A DNA stretch of 64,000 nt from Methylobacillus caricis (GCF_020532705.1 NZ_JAJAVD010000003.1:124001-188000); one strand, 5' to 3'. Counted from the first letter of the stretch, positions 16,729-25,766 are shown. Numbers and translations are program-made. The notes: generated from the sequence alone by a model not told the origin.

Positions 16729-19575
16729 TCAAACATCTTTACCTAAGCGCTGATAACGCCGCTCAAACGCCTCTTCACCACCCTCCATCACCTGGCAGAC
16801 TTCGCTGCGCATAGACTGATTCTGTAATGAGCCGGTCTGCTTCACATGGCACTGATGGTTGAAGTCCAGCACGTGGATCAGCTCTGCATCACCATTGACC
16901 ACGATGTTGGGGTTATGGGTCACGATAATGAGCTGACGGCGCAGTTTGTTGCTGCGAATCTGCTGAACCACCAGTCCGTAGATTAGGTGGTTGTCCAGAT
17001 CGTCCTCGGGCTGGTCGAGCACCAGCGGCTCTTTGCCATGGGCTAACAGGAAGGCCAGCATGGCGGCTGCACGCTGACCGGCTGAAGCCTGGCCAATGGA
17101 TTGAAAGTCCCGACCATCGCCCTTGCGGCTGTATTCCACCTGCAAGCCGTCTTCGGGGAACCAGCACAAGATGTGGTCGGTAAACTCGGGGCGCTTGTCG
17201 GCTTCAGCTTTCAAGAATTTGTTGAACCAGCCACCGAACTCCGCGTTACCACGACATGCCTGCACCAGACGCCTTTTCTGGGCCAGTAACGCCTGCTCGA
17301 AGGCTGTCGCGTCCCGTGTTCCCGGCTGCTCGACAAGATCAACAGCGACCAGCAGGTCTGCCACGAGGCCCTTGGGAGGGGCACTATCCTGTTCCTGGTA
17401 CAGGTCATCCACGTATTTGCCGTCGGCAGCCCCGAGCACTTCCCGCAACGAGCGCTCGATGCCCTGCGCATCTCGGCTGTAAGGAATCAGTTCGATCCGC
17501 ACAAAGGGATTGATTTGGAGCGTTTCTTGAAGGAATGCGCTGCGTTGCGTGCTGATGGCACGGCGGGCGGACTGCACCTGCTCCAGTAGCGCTTTGGCTT
17601 TTTCGCGCAGGTCGGCGTGTTGCTTCTGCAAAGTCTCCAGCCGCTTGAGCTCGGCCTCCAGCCGCTGCTTTTCCTGCACCAGATGGCCGTACTCATTGGG
17701 ATCGCTGACGCCCTGTTGCTGCAAATCGGTCTTAAGCTGATCGTAGGCTGCTTTGGCCGCGCCGATCCGCGCAAACCAGGGCGATGCTTCGAGCTCTCCT
17801 CGTAAGGCTTGCCCGCGCTCCTGCAACGCGACAGCCGCGTTCTCGACCTCCTCCCTGGCCTTGCCGATGGACGCGTGCAACGCCTCCATGAGTGTGAGTG
17901 CAGGACGATCTTCGTCGGCATCGAACAGCCCTTCAGCCAAGTCTTCTGCCAGTAAGTCTGCAGCAACGTCCTTCAAGCGGACAGCCAATTCGGAGGATGC
18001 TTCAAACTGGCGTTCCAGCTCGCGACTTTGCCGGTTGCTGCGCTGGTAGTTCTTCAGCACCGCTGCATGGTCGGCGCCCTCGAAGCGGGCCAGCTTGCGC
18101 TGGATGTCTTGCAGAGAAATCGTCAACGACTCGCGGCCTTGCAGCTTGCCTTCCAGATCGCGCATCTGCGCCCGAGAGGCTAGAAAAGCACGTTTGGCCT
18201 CCTCGAAGGCCGCTTGCTGCGATTGTGTGCCAGCCGCATCGTCGATCACCTTCAGCAGCGCCTGCTGGCTGTCGCCAGCCAAGGCCGCGATCTGCCCCTG
18301 GCTGAACAAGCGCACCGGAAACCGTTGTTCGGTGATGGCCTGGCTGGCCGAGGGCTTGAAGCTGTCTGCGGCGGCATCCCATTCCTCCACCGCATGCCCT
18401 TGGCCGTCCTGCCGCCAGATCAGGCGATAGGACGTGCCATCGCGATGCACTTGCACGTAGAGAGCTGTCTCCGTGCGCAGGCCGCCTTCGTCGCTGCGAG
18501 TCTTGGCGACCTTGTTGAATCGGTTGAAGGTTTGCCCGGCTTCTGAGGCGGACGACAGCTCCTTTTCCCGCCTATAGGCCAGGCGTAGGGCATGCACGAC
18601 GGTCGATTTACCAGTGCCACGCCCACCGATCAGGGCATTGAAGTAGGGATTTAGCGGCAAGCTGGCGACCGTTCTTCCCCGCCCCATGTAGCGCGCGTCG
18701 CGGATTTCAATCGACTCGATAAAATGCTCTGGCGTATCGAAAGGGGCGAAACCGCTGCTCTCATCGCTACGCCGAACGGAGACCTCTTGCCCATCCAGCA
18801 ACGCAAGGCGCAAGCCTTCCAAGCTGGGCGTGGCCATTTTGATCCAGGTGTAGCGTGAACCGGGAACGGCAACTCCCTGAAAGCTGTGGCAATCGCTGCC
18901 AACCACGTTGGCGAAGCGCAGTTTTAGTTCGTCCAGCACCATCGGTGCAGGACTCGTGGATGCTGCCCACTCCAGAGCCAAAATGCCAGGTTCCTGCAAT
19001 ACCTGCTTGACCGTAGTGGTATCCAGCAAGCATTTTCGTGTGCCGGGCTCGACCTGCAGCAGTCCCTTATCACTCTCGACGTGTGCCGGAATAGCAAGAC
19101 CACCCGTCGCCAGAATGCGCTCCACCACCTTGGCTGCCCCTTCGCGGGTAACACCATCACTGTCGCCGCGCGTGCCGTCGTAGTCCGCCCTCGCCAGCAG
19201 ATCGCTGATCGTTTGGCTGGTGGCAGACGGGTCGAAGATCGCCAACAGATGAAAACCGCCCTGTACCGAGATTTCCACGCCGGGGAACAGATGCAGTTCA
19301 CGAAAACCGGCAGGCGCCGTTCCGGCGTCGGCGTCGTGCTTCATGTCCGCATAAGCCGCCTTGAGCTTGTCGATCCATTCGCCCGTGTTGTGGTCGGTGA
19401 TCGCCACGCAGTCGATTCCGGCTGCCATGTACTTGAGCAGCCAGGTCAGCGGCGTCAGCTCGTTGGACGTGCCGATGACGGCTTGCCAGGCACCCGTGTC
19501 CTTGGAGGCAGGGGTATGGGTATGGAAATCGAACTTCCACCAGCGTGCGCCGGGATAAGGCCAGGGTTGGCTCAT
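16729..19575 (-). CDS. TrlF-like PHP-domain / SMC-type AAA ATPase
   Basis: 948 aa. Residues 1-270 are a PHP phosphoesterase domain with metal-ligand candidates H18/H20 (DFHTHT), H62 (TDHN), E101 (GVEIS), H165 (PAHVES) and D228/H230 (GSDCH). Then Walker A GGRGTGKST at 317-325, a long coiled coil (about 450-700), a signature-like SAGQRAAAML (about 828), Walker B LVLDQPEDDLDN (851-862) and an H-loop THNPN. The architecture resembles proteins annotated TrlF, which accompany type I restriction loci. Likely an ATP-gated nuclease or phosphoesterase; the target is unknown. AGGAGA ribosome-binding site; 65 nt after hsdMS. Confidence 0.8.
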   Translation of the reverse strand: MSQPWPYPGARWWKFDFHTHTPASKDTGAWQAVIGTSNELTPLTWLLKYMAAGIDCVAITDHNTGEWIDKLKAAYADMKHDADAGTAPAGFRELHLFPGVEISVQGGFHLLAIFDPSATSQTISDLLARADYDGTRGDSDGVTREGAAKVVERILATGGLAIPAHVESDKGLLQVEPGTRKCLLDTTTVKQVLQEPGILALEWAASTSPAPMVLDELKLRFANVVGSDCHSFQGVAVPGSRYTWIKMATPSLEGLRLALLDGQEVSVRRSDESSGFAPFDTPEHFIESIEIRDARYMGRGRTVASLPLNPYFNALIGGRGTGKSTVVHALRLAYRREKELSSASEAGQTFNRFNKVAKTRSDEGGLRTETALYVQVHRDGTSYRLIWRQDGQGHAVEEWDAAADSFKPSASQAITEQRFPVRLFSQGQIAALAGDSQQALLKVIDDAAGTQSQQAAFEEAKRAFLASRAQMRDLEGKLQGRESLTISLQDIQRKLARFEGADHAAVLKNYQRSNRQSRELERQFEASSELAVRLKDVAADLLAEDLAEGLFDADEDRPALTLMEALHASIGKAREEVENAAVALQERGQALRGELEASPWFARIGAAKAAYDQLKTDLQQQGVSDPNEYGHLVQEKQRLEAELKRLETLQKQHADLREKAKALLEQVQSARRAISTQRSAFLQETLQINPFVRIELIPYSRDAQGIERSLREVLGAADGKYVDDLYQEQDSAPPKGLVADLLVAVDLVEQPGTRDATAFEQALLAQKRRLVQACRGNAEFGGWFNKFLKAEADKRPEFTDHILCWFPEDGLQVEYSRKGDGRDFQSIGQASAGQRAAAMLAFLLAHGKEPLVLDQPEDDLDNHLIYGLVVQQIRSNKLRRQLIIVTHNPNIVVNGDAELIHVLDFNHQCHVKQTGSLQNQSMRSEVCQVMEGGEEAFERRYQRLGKDV

Positions 19576-19640
19576 GTTCTTCTCCTGATTGGGGCCATCA
19601 TTTCCTCCGCCTTAATCTCCGACCCAAAAAACAAAACGCA

Positions 19641-21674
19641 TCATGAAATGCTCAAGGAAGGGGATGCTTCTCGAATAGCGAGCAATTTTTCAATCTGATT
19701 TTTGATCTCCGAAACAATTTCTGCGGATGAAGTGATACCAAAACCGATCTCTTCCCCAATGGCTTTCAGCTTATCAGCGGCATCCTTCGCAAGGATTCCC
19801 CGAACAATGCTTCGCTGCTCGTCAATGGATGGCAAAGGGATGAGAATCTTCTTTAGGTCGCTTTCGTCCAACGTAACGTTTGTGGCCCCGCACATCATTG
19901 GTACTAAAAGTTCATCTTTGAACTTCGACAAGTACTCGTGGATATATCTCATCTCCACTTCTTCTGGGTTTTTTACTTCGAGGCAACACATCGTATCTGC
20001 GAGAGCAAACCTTCCCTCCTGATAATGGAGACGCTTAATGTCAGCCTTGCCGTGCCCAGAAGATGATACAAGTGGTATGCAACTCGCCTTGAAGTCAAAG
20101 GAATAATCGGCTGATGTTTTTCTATCAGTCGCGGGGACCACAAGTGGAAAGTCTCCGGGCGGAGAACTCATGTTTGAGTGTTGTCCCCGATGGATATAGC
20201 AAATCTCGCCCAGCTCTCTCGCGCCAGGCATACGCTGTCGAAGCTCCTGAAATGTTCTCTCGAGCATGTACCACCGACCAACTAAGTGGCATCCGGCTGA
20301 CGCAAGAATGTGCTCTCTTTTAACTGTGATGAAGTTCGGTCGTGAGAGATTTTGGACACTTTCCAACTGATTACGCTTAAATTTTTCAATTAAGTCCAAC
20401 GCCGCAGGTAGCTCGTTCTCATCAACTGCTTGCCTGGTATCTGTCTGCGTATACCCATCAGCACCAATATTTATAAAAAGGACATCATCGAGACCCTTGG
20501 CTATCCCCTTGTCGATAATCAAGATATGAGTTTTAACGCTGGCGTACGGCTTGAATACACCATGAGGCAATTCAACGACAGCAATTAGAGACTTTTCTTG
20601 AATTAATCGCTTTCGCATTCCAACGTAGGCTGATTGACCGACAAAAACGATACCTTCGGGTACAACCACTCCTGCCTTCCCTGTGGGCGACAAGTGTTCA
20701 GCGATGTAGTCAAGAAAAAGCAATTCGGCTCGTTTTGACTGCAGGCTAAATTTTTTATGTGGCTTGATTCCACCCTTCGGCGTCATAAACGGCGGATTGG
20801 CCAATATCGTATCGTAGCTCTCTTTCCAGTGATCCTCTTGAGTTAACGAGTCATACTCTTCGATCAACGGGGACCGGAATCCATGCAAGTAAAGATTTAC
20901 CAATGAGATCCTCACCATATCCGGCGAAATATCGAATCCCTTAATGTTTTCATGAACTCTTTGGCGCTCCGTCGGGGTCAGAAGACTCCCGCTATAGTGC
21001 ATTGGACTCTCAATTGATGTTTCTGCGACTGAAGCACCCTGTTGTAGTTGCCAGCCACTTCGCTCTTCGATTGGCGAGTTCTCTCTAAGGATGTGTTTGT
21101 ATGCGGAAATTAGGAATCCAGCAGTGCCGCAAGCCGGGTCCAAAACTCTGTCGTTTTTTTTCGGCCCAACAGCTCGAACCACGAAATCAATAATGTGACG
21201 AGGCGTGCGAAACTGGCCGGCATCGCCCTGGCTGCCCAGCACCGACAGCAGGTATTCGAAGGCGTCTCCGAGTCGCTCGGAGTGGTCATAGGAGAAGCCG
21301 TCGATTTCCTTCAGAAATGCCTTGAGCGTTTCCGGGTCGCGATACGGCAGGTAAGCGTTCTTGAAGATGTCGCGGAACAGTGCAGGCAAATGCGTGTTCT
21401 CAGTCATCTTGCCAATGGCTTCGGAGTAGAGGTTCAGCGTATCCTGACCACCCATGTTGGGTGCCAGCAGTTTGGTCCAGCTATATTTCTCGAAGCCATT
21501 GACGAAAAAGCTGCGCTTGCCGCCAAACTCTTCGGATTGCGCGTCCATGTCGTCCATGAACTTGTAGATAAGCGCGATGGTGATCTGCTCGACCTGGCTT
21601 TTGGGGTCAGGCACCTTGCCGACAAGGATGTCGCGGCAAGAGTCGATTCGGCGTTTGGTGTCGGTATCCAGCAT
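19641..21674 (-). CDS. hsdM: Type I restriction DNA methyltransferase fused to a specificity domain (HsdM-HsdS)
   Basis: 677 aa. HsdM part: N-terminal helical domain (1-150), SAM motif DPACGTAGF (179-187) and catalytic NPPF (293-296), making N6-methyladenine. From about residue 484 the chain continues as one HsdS target-recognition domain (ARELGEICYIHRGQHS, SSSGHGKADIKRLHY, MMCGATNVTLDESDLKKI, PLPSIDEQRSIV) and a short C-terminal helix. No separate hsdS exists, so specificity must come from this single domain. Codons up to about 163 are GC-rich like the neighbours; the rest is AT-richer, suggesting a recombinant gene. It starts 47 nt after hsdR. Confidence 0.9.
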   Translation of the reverse strand: MLDTDTKRRIDSCRDILVGKVPDPKSQVEQITIALIYKFMDDMDAQSEEFGGKRSFFVNGFEKYSWTKLLAPNMGGQDTLNLYSEAIGKMTENTHLPALFRDIFKNAYLPYRDPETLKAFLKEIDGFSYDHSERLGDAFEYLLSVLGSQGDAGQFRTPRHIIDFVVRAVGPKKNDRVLDPACGTAGFLISAYKHILRENSPIEERSGWQLQQGASVAETSIESPMHYSGSLLTPTERQRVHENIKGFDISPDMVRISLVNLYLHGFRSPLIEEYDSLTQEDHWKESYDTILANPPFMTPKGGIKPHKKFSLQSKRAELLFLDYIAEHLSPTGKAGVVVPEGIVFVGQSAYVGMRKRLIQEKSLIAVVELPHGVFKPYASVKTHILIIDKGIAKGLDDVLFINIGADGYTQTDTRQAVDENELPAALDLIEKFKRNQLESVQNLSRPNFITVKREHILASAGCHLVGRWYMLERTFQELRQRMPGARELGEICYIHRGQHSNMSSPPGDFPLVVPATDRKTSADYSFDFKASCIPLVSSSGHGKADIKRLHYQEGRFALADTMCCLEVKNPEEVEMRYIHEYLSKFKDELLVPMMCGATNVTLDESDLKKILIPLPSIDEQRSIVRGILAKDAADKLKAIGEEIGFGITSSAEIVSEIKNQIEKLLAIREASPSLSIS

Positions 21675-21693
21675 TGTGTTGTTCTTCTCACTC

Positions 21694-21710
21694 GGCTGCC
21701 TAAGGCAGCC
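21694..21710 (-). repeat. Hairpin between hsdR and hsdMS
   Basis: GGCTGCC (21694-21700) and GGCAGCC (21704-21710) form a perfect 7 bp stem with a 3-nt loop in the 47-nt intercistronic gap. No T-tract follows on the minus strand. It could tune mRNA stability or the ratio of nuclease to methylase; this is inference. Confidence 0.45.
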
Positions 21711-21721
21711 TCAGAAATTAC

Positions 21722-24268
21722 TTACATGAATTGATTCAGAGGTACGTAGTCTTTGACGTACTCGGGTATGCCTTCGCGCCACTCGGGCGGCACGGCGCGC
21801 AGGTCACCCACGCCAAAAGCCGGGTTGACGTTCAGCTCGCCAAAACGCTTGTCGTCGATGATGGCGCGCAGGGCCGCGTCGGTGGAATACGCCTTGAAGA
21901 AGTACTTCATCGCCAGCACCGCTGTACCCTGGTCTTCTGTCAGCTTGCTTTGGTTAGCGAGCAGGAACTCCTGGAACTCGTCTTCCAGCAGCTCGTCCTT
22001 GCTCTTGAAGTACGGGATCAAGCCGAAGATTTTCTGCAGGATTTCCTTCAGGCTCAGGCGACGATCCACACCGGCTGCGCGCCGCAGCTTGTCCAGGTTG
22101 AAGTACTCGTTGGGTTTGTCGAACAGGTGGCTGGTCACGTAGTCGATGGCCAGCTCCCATTGCTCGCTTTCCACCTGCTGTTGCAGCGTGGGGTCGGCCT
22201 TGACCTGATCCTCGAATTTTTCGAAGAACATCCGGTCGATCTTCATGCCTTCGTAGCCGATTTGCTGCTCGGCCACGTGGAACATGGCATCGGTGCCGAT
22301 GTGCTCGTACATTCCGCCCGTTGGTGGTGGCTCGCCTCCCTGGCCGTCACTCTCACTGCTACGCGCCGGCAGCTTGAGCACTTCGTCGTAGTCGAACTTC
22401 TCCTCAAAGTACTCACAGTTGGCGAAGAAGTCGAAGAACTTGAAGCGGACCTTCTCGGGCTCATTGACCAGCGGCTTCAGATCGTTATCGAACAGCTGTT
22501 CAAGAAAGTTGTGCTTGCGCGTGCCGCGCCCCTTGATCTGCACGAAATCGGACGGCGAGTACACCGGCCGTATCAGCGCGAGATTCAGAATGTCCGGGCA
22601 GTCGTAGCCGGTGGTCATCATGCCTACGGTGACGCAGACCCGCGCCTTGCTGGTCTTGTACAAAGCGTTGAAGTTGGCCGAGCCCAACAGGTTGTTGTTG
22701 GTGAAATTGATGGTGTATTGCTGGGCGTCCGGCACGCTGGAGGTCACTTGCACCGCGAAGTCTGACTGATACTTGCCAGGCCACAGTACGTCCGCCAGTT
22801 CGTTCAGGATTTGGGTCAGCTTGGTGGCATGGTTTTGGCTGACGGCGAACACTAGGCCCTTACCGAACTCACCAGTTACTGGATCACGCAGGCCGTTCTT
22901 GATGAAAGTCTGGCCAAACAACTCGTTGGTCGCCTTGGAAAAGAATTTCTTCTCAAAGTCCTTGGAGACAAAGCTTTGCTCCTGCTGCCCGTCCTCACCA
23001 GCCGGTGCCATCACGGCATAGCCCTTCTCGGCCAACAGTTTTGTGGTGATGTCGGTTCGGGCATCTACCACTACAGGATTGATCAGGAAGCCGTCCTTGA
23101 CGCCATCCAACAATGAATACCGAAAGGTCGGTTGCCCGGAGTCGCAGCCAAAGGTGCGGTAAGTGTCCAGCAGCAGGCGGCGTTCCTGCTCTCGTGGGTC
23201 GCGGGTAGTCGGCTTGCTGGCATCAAAGCTCTTCAGATAGTCGCGGGGCGTTGCCGTCAGGCCCAGCTTGTAGCCAACGAAATATTCGAAGACAGCACGT
23301 GCATTACCGCCGATGGAGCGGTGTGCCTCATCGGAGATAACCAAGTCGAAGTCCGTGGGCGAGAACAGGCGCTGGTACTTGTTGTTGAACAGCAGCGATT
23401 GCACCGTGGTGACCACGATCTCGGCCTTGCGCCAGTCATCGCGGCGTTCTTTGTAGATAACCGTGGCGTAGTCGTTCTTCAGGTAGTCCTTGAATGCCTT
23501 CGCTGCTTGATCCTCCAGCTCCAGCCGATCCACAAGGAACAGCACGCGGCGGGCGTTGCCGGTGCGCAGGAACAGTTTGATAACGGCAGCAGACGTCAGA
23601 GTCTTGCCGGTGCCGGTCGCCATTTCGAATAGAAAGCGTGTCGATCCTTCAGCCGCCGCGTCCTGAATCGCGTTGACCGCTTTTTTCTGATAGTCGCGCA
23701 GAAATCGGAGCTTGTTCTTCGCGATGAAAGCCGGACGTTCGTCAGCGTTAATCCAGCCCGCTTCTTTCTCGTAACCCGGCTGCTGAGTCTGGACGATGTA
23801 ATCGCGCCCGACGGCTTCGGTGATCAAGCGCTTCTGATCAGGTTCGAACTTCTGATAGCTCTTGAGCGAGTCCGGCGTCGGGAAGGCGGTGATGATGTGC
23901 GGATTGCCCTGCTGCAGGTCCCAGAAGTAGTGTAGGTTGCCGTTTGACAAGATCACGAATCGGCAGTTGAGCGACTTGGCATACTTTCGCGCCTGCTCCT
24001 TGCCGACCAGCGGGTTCTTGTCTTCGGACTTAGCTTCCAGCACCACCAACGGAAAGCTCTTTTCATCTAGCAGTAGAAAGTCAACAAATCCGTTCTTGGT
24101 CGATTCGAAGTTATCACCCAGATCGTTGATCTGATCCAGGCTGAGCTTGACGTTCGGCTCCAACGTTACGTTCGCCTTGCCCTTCGCATTGTTGAAGAAC
24201 TGCCAGCCGGCACTCTCCAGCAGTTTGTTGATCTTGATGCGTGCTTGCGCTTCCTTCGCGTTCGCCAT
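21722..24268 (-). CDS. hsdR: Type I restriction enzyme R subunit (DEAD/DEAH translocase-nuclease)
   Basis: 848 aa from the ATG at 24268, chosen for its GGAGG ribosome-binding site at 6 nt. The N-terminal PD-(D/E)XK nuclease has D63 and E78-A-K80 (GFVDFLLLDEK, VVLEAKSED). Helicase motifs: Walker A MATGTGKT (216-223), DEAH in ISDEAHRSIGG, and motif VI IKGRGTRKHNF. The C-terminus is an EcoEI-type R-subunit domain. All catalytic residues are present, so the enzyme looks active. It works with HsdMS to cleave DNA lacking the cognate methyl mark. Its start lies 1 nt after the stop of the 29-codon ORF. Confidence 0.92.
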   Translation of the reverse strand: MANAKEAQARIKINKLLESAGWQFFNNAKGKANVTLEPNVKLSLDQINDLGDNFESTKNGFVDFLLLDEKSFPLVVLEAKSEDKNPLVGKEQARKYAKSLNCRFVILSNGNLHYFWDLQQGNPHIITAFPTPDSLKSYQKFEPDQKRLITEAVGRDYIVQTQQPGYEKEAGWINADERPAFIAKNKLRFLRDYQKKAVNAIQDAAAEGSTRFLFEMATGTGKTLTSAAVIKLFLRTGNARRVLFLVDRLELEDQAAKAFKDYLKNDYATVIYKERRDDWRKAEIVVTTVQSLLFNNKYQRLFSPTDFDLVISDEAHRSIGGNARAVFEYFVGYKLGLTATPRDYLKSFDASKPTTRDPREQERRLLLDTYRTFGCDSGQPTFRYSLLDGVKDGFLINPVVVDARTDITTKLLAEKGYAVMAPAGEDGQQEQSFVSKDFEKKFFSKATNELFGQTFIKNGLRDPVTGEFGKGLVFAVSQNHATKLTQILNELADVLWPGKYQSDFAVQVTSSVPDAQQYTINFTNNNLLGSANFNALYKTSKARVCVTVGMMTTGYDCPDILNLALIRPVYSPSDFVQIKGRGTRKHNFLEQLFDNDLKPLVNEPEKVRFKFFDFFANCEYFEEKFDYDEVLKLPARSSESDGQGGEPPPTGGMYEHIGTDAMFHVAEQQIGYEGMKIDRMFFEKFEDQVKADPTLQQQVESEQWELAIDYVTSHLFDKPNEYFNLDKLRRAAGVDRRLSLKEILQKIFGLIPYFKSKDELLEDEFQEFLLANQSKLTEDQGTAVLAMKYFFKAYSTDAALRAIIDDKRFGELNVNPAFGVGDLRAVPPEWREGIPEYVKDYVPLNQFM

Positions 24269-24269
24269 C

Positions 24270-24359
24270 TCAGGCCTCCCCCTCCGCTGATTCACCTTGA
24301 GAACCCAGCTTCAGGTTCTGCGCGCAGGCGTATTCCAAAACCGCCAGGAATTTGAACAT
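24270..24359 (-). CDS. Coupled 29-aa small ORF between fic and hsdR
   Basis: ATG at 24359-24357 overlaps the fic stop as TAATG; the TGA at 24272-24270 is followed after one base by the hsdR ATG (TGAGATG). The peptide starts MFKFLAVLEYACAQNLKLGS and ends in an acidic Glu/Ala tail. It contains the GGAGG used by hsdR. Fused junctions on both sides are the usual sign of a real gene or of a shrunken remnant of a larger one. No family recognised. Confidence 0.5.
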   Translation of the reverse strand: MFKFLAVLEYACAQNLKLGSQGESAEGEA

Positions 24360-25420
24360 TAGCTTCGCCCCTCTGCCTTGATCTTTAACCACTTCGCACC
24401 TCGCCCCTTGCCAGTCGATTCGATCAACCCCTCTGATTTCATCGCTCGCAGCACTAGTCGAACCATGTCCCGGCTCACGCCCGGGCAGGCTTCTTCAATC
24501 TCGGAAATCGAGAACGGCAGGGTGCGCCCCAGAACTTCCGTCCGCACTCGGTCGCCTTTGCTGCCACGTCCCCGTTCGATGGTGCCGACACGCTCCTCGA
24601 ACTCACGGTAGGCCCGTAGCAAGGCACCCCAGAAGTAGTCGAGCCAGGGCTTTACGTCGTGCTGCCCCTGGTGCCAGCCCTGCGAGCTGGCTTCCAGCGT
24701 TTCGTAATAGCCTTCCTTGGTGTCCTCGAAGATGCGTTCCAGACTGATGTAGCGGCCCACGGCATAGTCGAAGTGGTAGAGCAGCAGCAGGGTCAGCAAA
24801 CGGGACATGCGACCGTTGCCGTCCGGGAAGGGGTGGATGCACAGGAAGTCGAGCATCGCCAGCGGCACCAGTACGAGGGGGTCGGCCAGGTGCTGATCCA
24901 GCGCGGTGGCGTAGCGCCCAGCCAGATCGGTCATAGCCATGGGTGTGAGGTGCGCAGCGACCGGCTGGAAGCGTAGACGTGACGTGCCGTCCGGGTGACG
25001 TTCGATGATGTCGTTATTGGTAGCCTTCCAGCGCCCGCCCGCCTGCGGCATATAGCGGTACAGCAGGGTGTGGAGTTGCAGCACTACGCCCTCGCTGAAG
25101 GGCATGTGCGCGGCCGATTCGTGGATCAGCGCCAGGGCGTCACGGTAGCCGGCGATCTCCTGTTCGGAGCGGCTCTTTGGTGTTGCGTTGCGGATGACCA
25201 GAGACTTCAGCCGCGAAGGCGCTACGACAACACCTTCCAGCCGGTTGGACGACTCGGTGGACTCCACCACCGCGATCTGGCGTAGCCCCTTGAGGGCTTC
25301 GGGCGACTGCGCAGCGTAGAGTTGCTGCTTACCCTGGTATTCGCCCAGTGTGCGCAACGTGGCGGCCTGAGTGCCATCGAAGCGAAGCGCGGCAAGGTAC
25401 TCGGGTGTGAGCGAGTGCAT
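24359..25420 (-). CDS. Fic-family AMP-transferase with C-terminal winged helix
   Basis: 353 aa from the ATG at 25420; a longer frame from TTG 25564 lacks family similarity. N-terminal helix with the inhibitory motif S58-N-R-L-E62-G63, then the Fic core with canonical HPFPDGNGR at residues 196-204, and a C-terminal winged helix (about 290-350, ISEIEEACPGVSRDMVRLVLRAMKSEGLIE). Catalysis would be transfer of AMP (or another nucleotide) to a protein, held in check by Glu62. It is first in the operon leading to hsdR, so it may regulate or guard the restriction system, or bind its own promoter. Full length, all key residues present. Confidence 0.88.
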   Translation of the reverse strand: MHSLTPEYLAALRFDGTQAATLRTLGEYQGKQQLYAAQSPEALKGLRQIAVVESTESSNRLEGVVVAPSRLKSLVIRNATPKSRSEQEIAGYRDALALIHESAAHMPFSEGVVLQLHTLLYRYMPQAGGRWKATNNDIIERHPDGTSRLRFQPVAAHLTPMAMTDLAGRYATALDQHLADPLVLVPLAMLDFLCIHPFPDGNGRMSRLLTLLLLYHFDYAVGRYISLERIFEDTKEGYYETLEASSQGWHQGQHDVKPWLDYFWGALLRAYREFEERVGTIERGRGSKGDRVRTEVLGRTLPFSISEIEEACPGVSRDMVRLVLRAMKSEGLIESTGKGRGAKWLKIKAEGRS

Positions 25421-25443
25421 GGAAATGTAAGCCCAGACTGTGT

Positions 25444-25642
25444 AAATGGGGTAATCATAGCTCTTAAATGGGGTATTGTCTCTAAAAATGCCTCTTTTCT
25501 GGTGTTTGACTACCCCATTTCCTGAACATTGGACCGGTCGTGAGAGGCTGGTATGGCCGACCAAGAAGGAAATGAGCTATATGAATCTAAAAAGGGTAAT
25601 AAATTAGAAATTACCCCATTTAATCCATTATTTACCCCATTT
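25444..25642. repeat. Five-copy TACCCCATTT repeat array upstream of fic
   Basis: AAATGGGGTA at 25444-25453 and 25466-25475; the inverse TACCCCATTT at 25511-25520, 25612-25621 and 25633-25642. Spacing within each pair is 21-22 bp, two helical turns. The array fills the 346 bp gap between fic and the integrase, which otherwise contains no gene. Likely operator sites for the fic operon; the winged helix of Fic is a candidate reader (inference). Confidence 0.65.
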
Positions 25643-25766
25643 TCCAGCGCCCAGCCTTGGGCAAAGGCAAATGGCAAGGGAACGGCACTCAAGGGACAAC
25701 GGCCCTATCCAGAAAAGGAAAAGGCCGCCCTGTCCATCCGTTCTGCAACACTCAGCCAACTCTTCC

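Noticed and set aside
21731-22765. Plus-strand open frame of 344 codons opposite hsdR
   Set aside because: Lies wholly inside the conserved C-terminal domain of HsdR, has no ribosome-binding site or family similarity.
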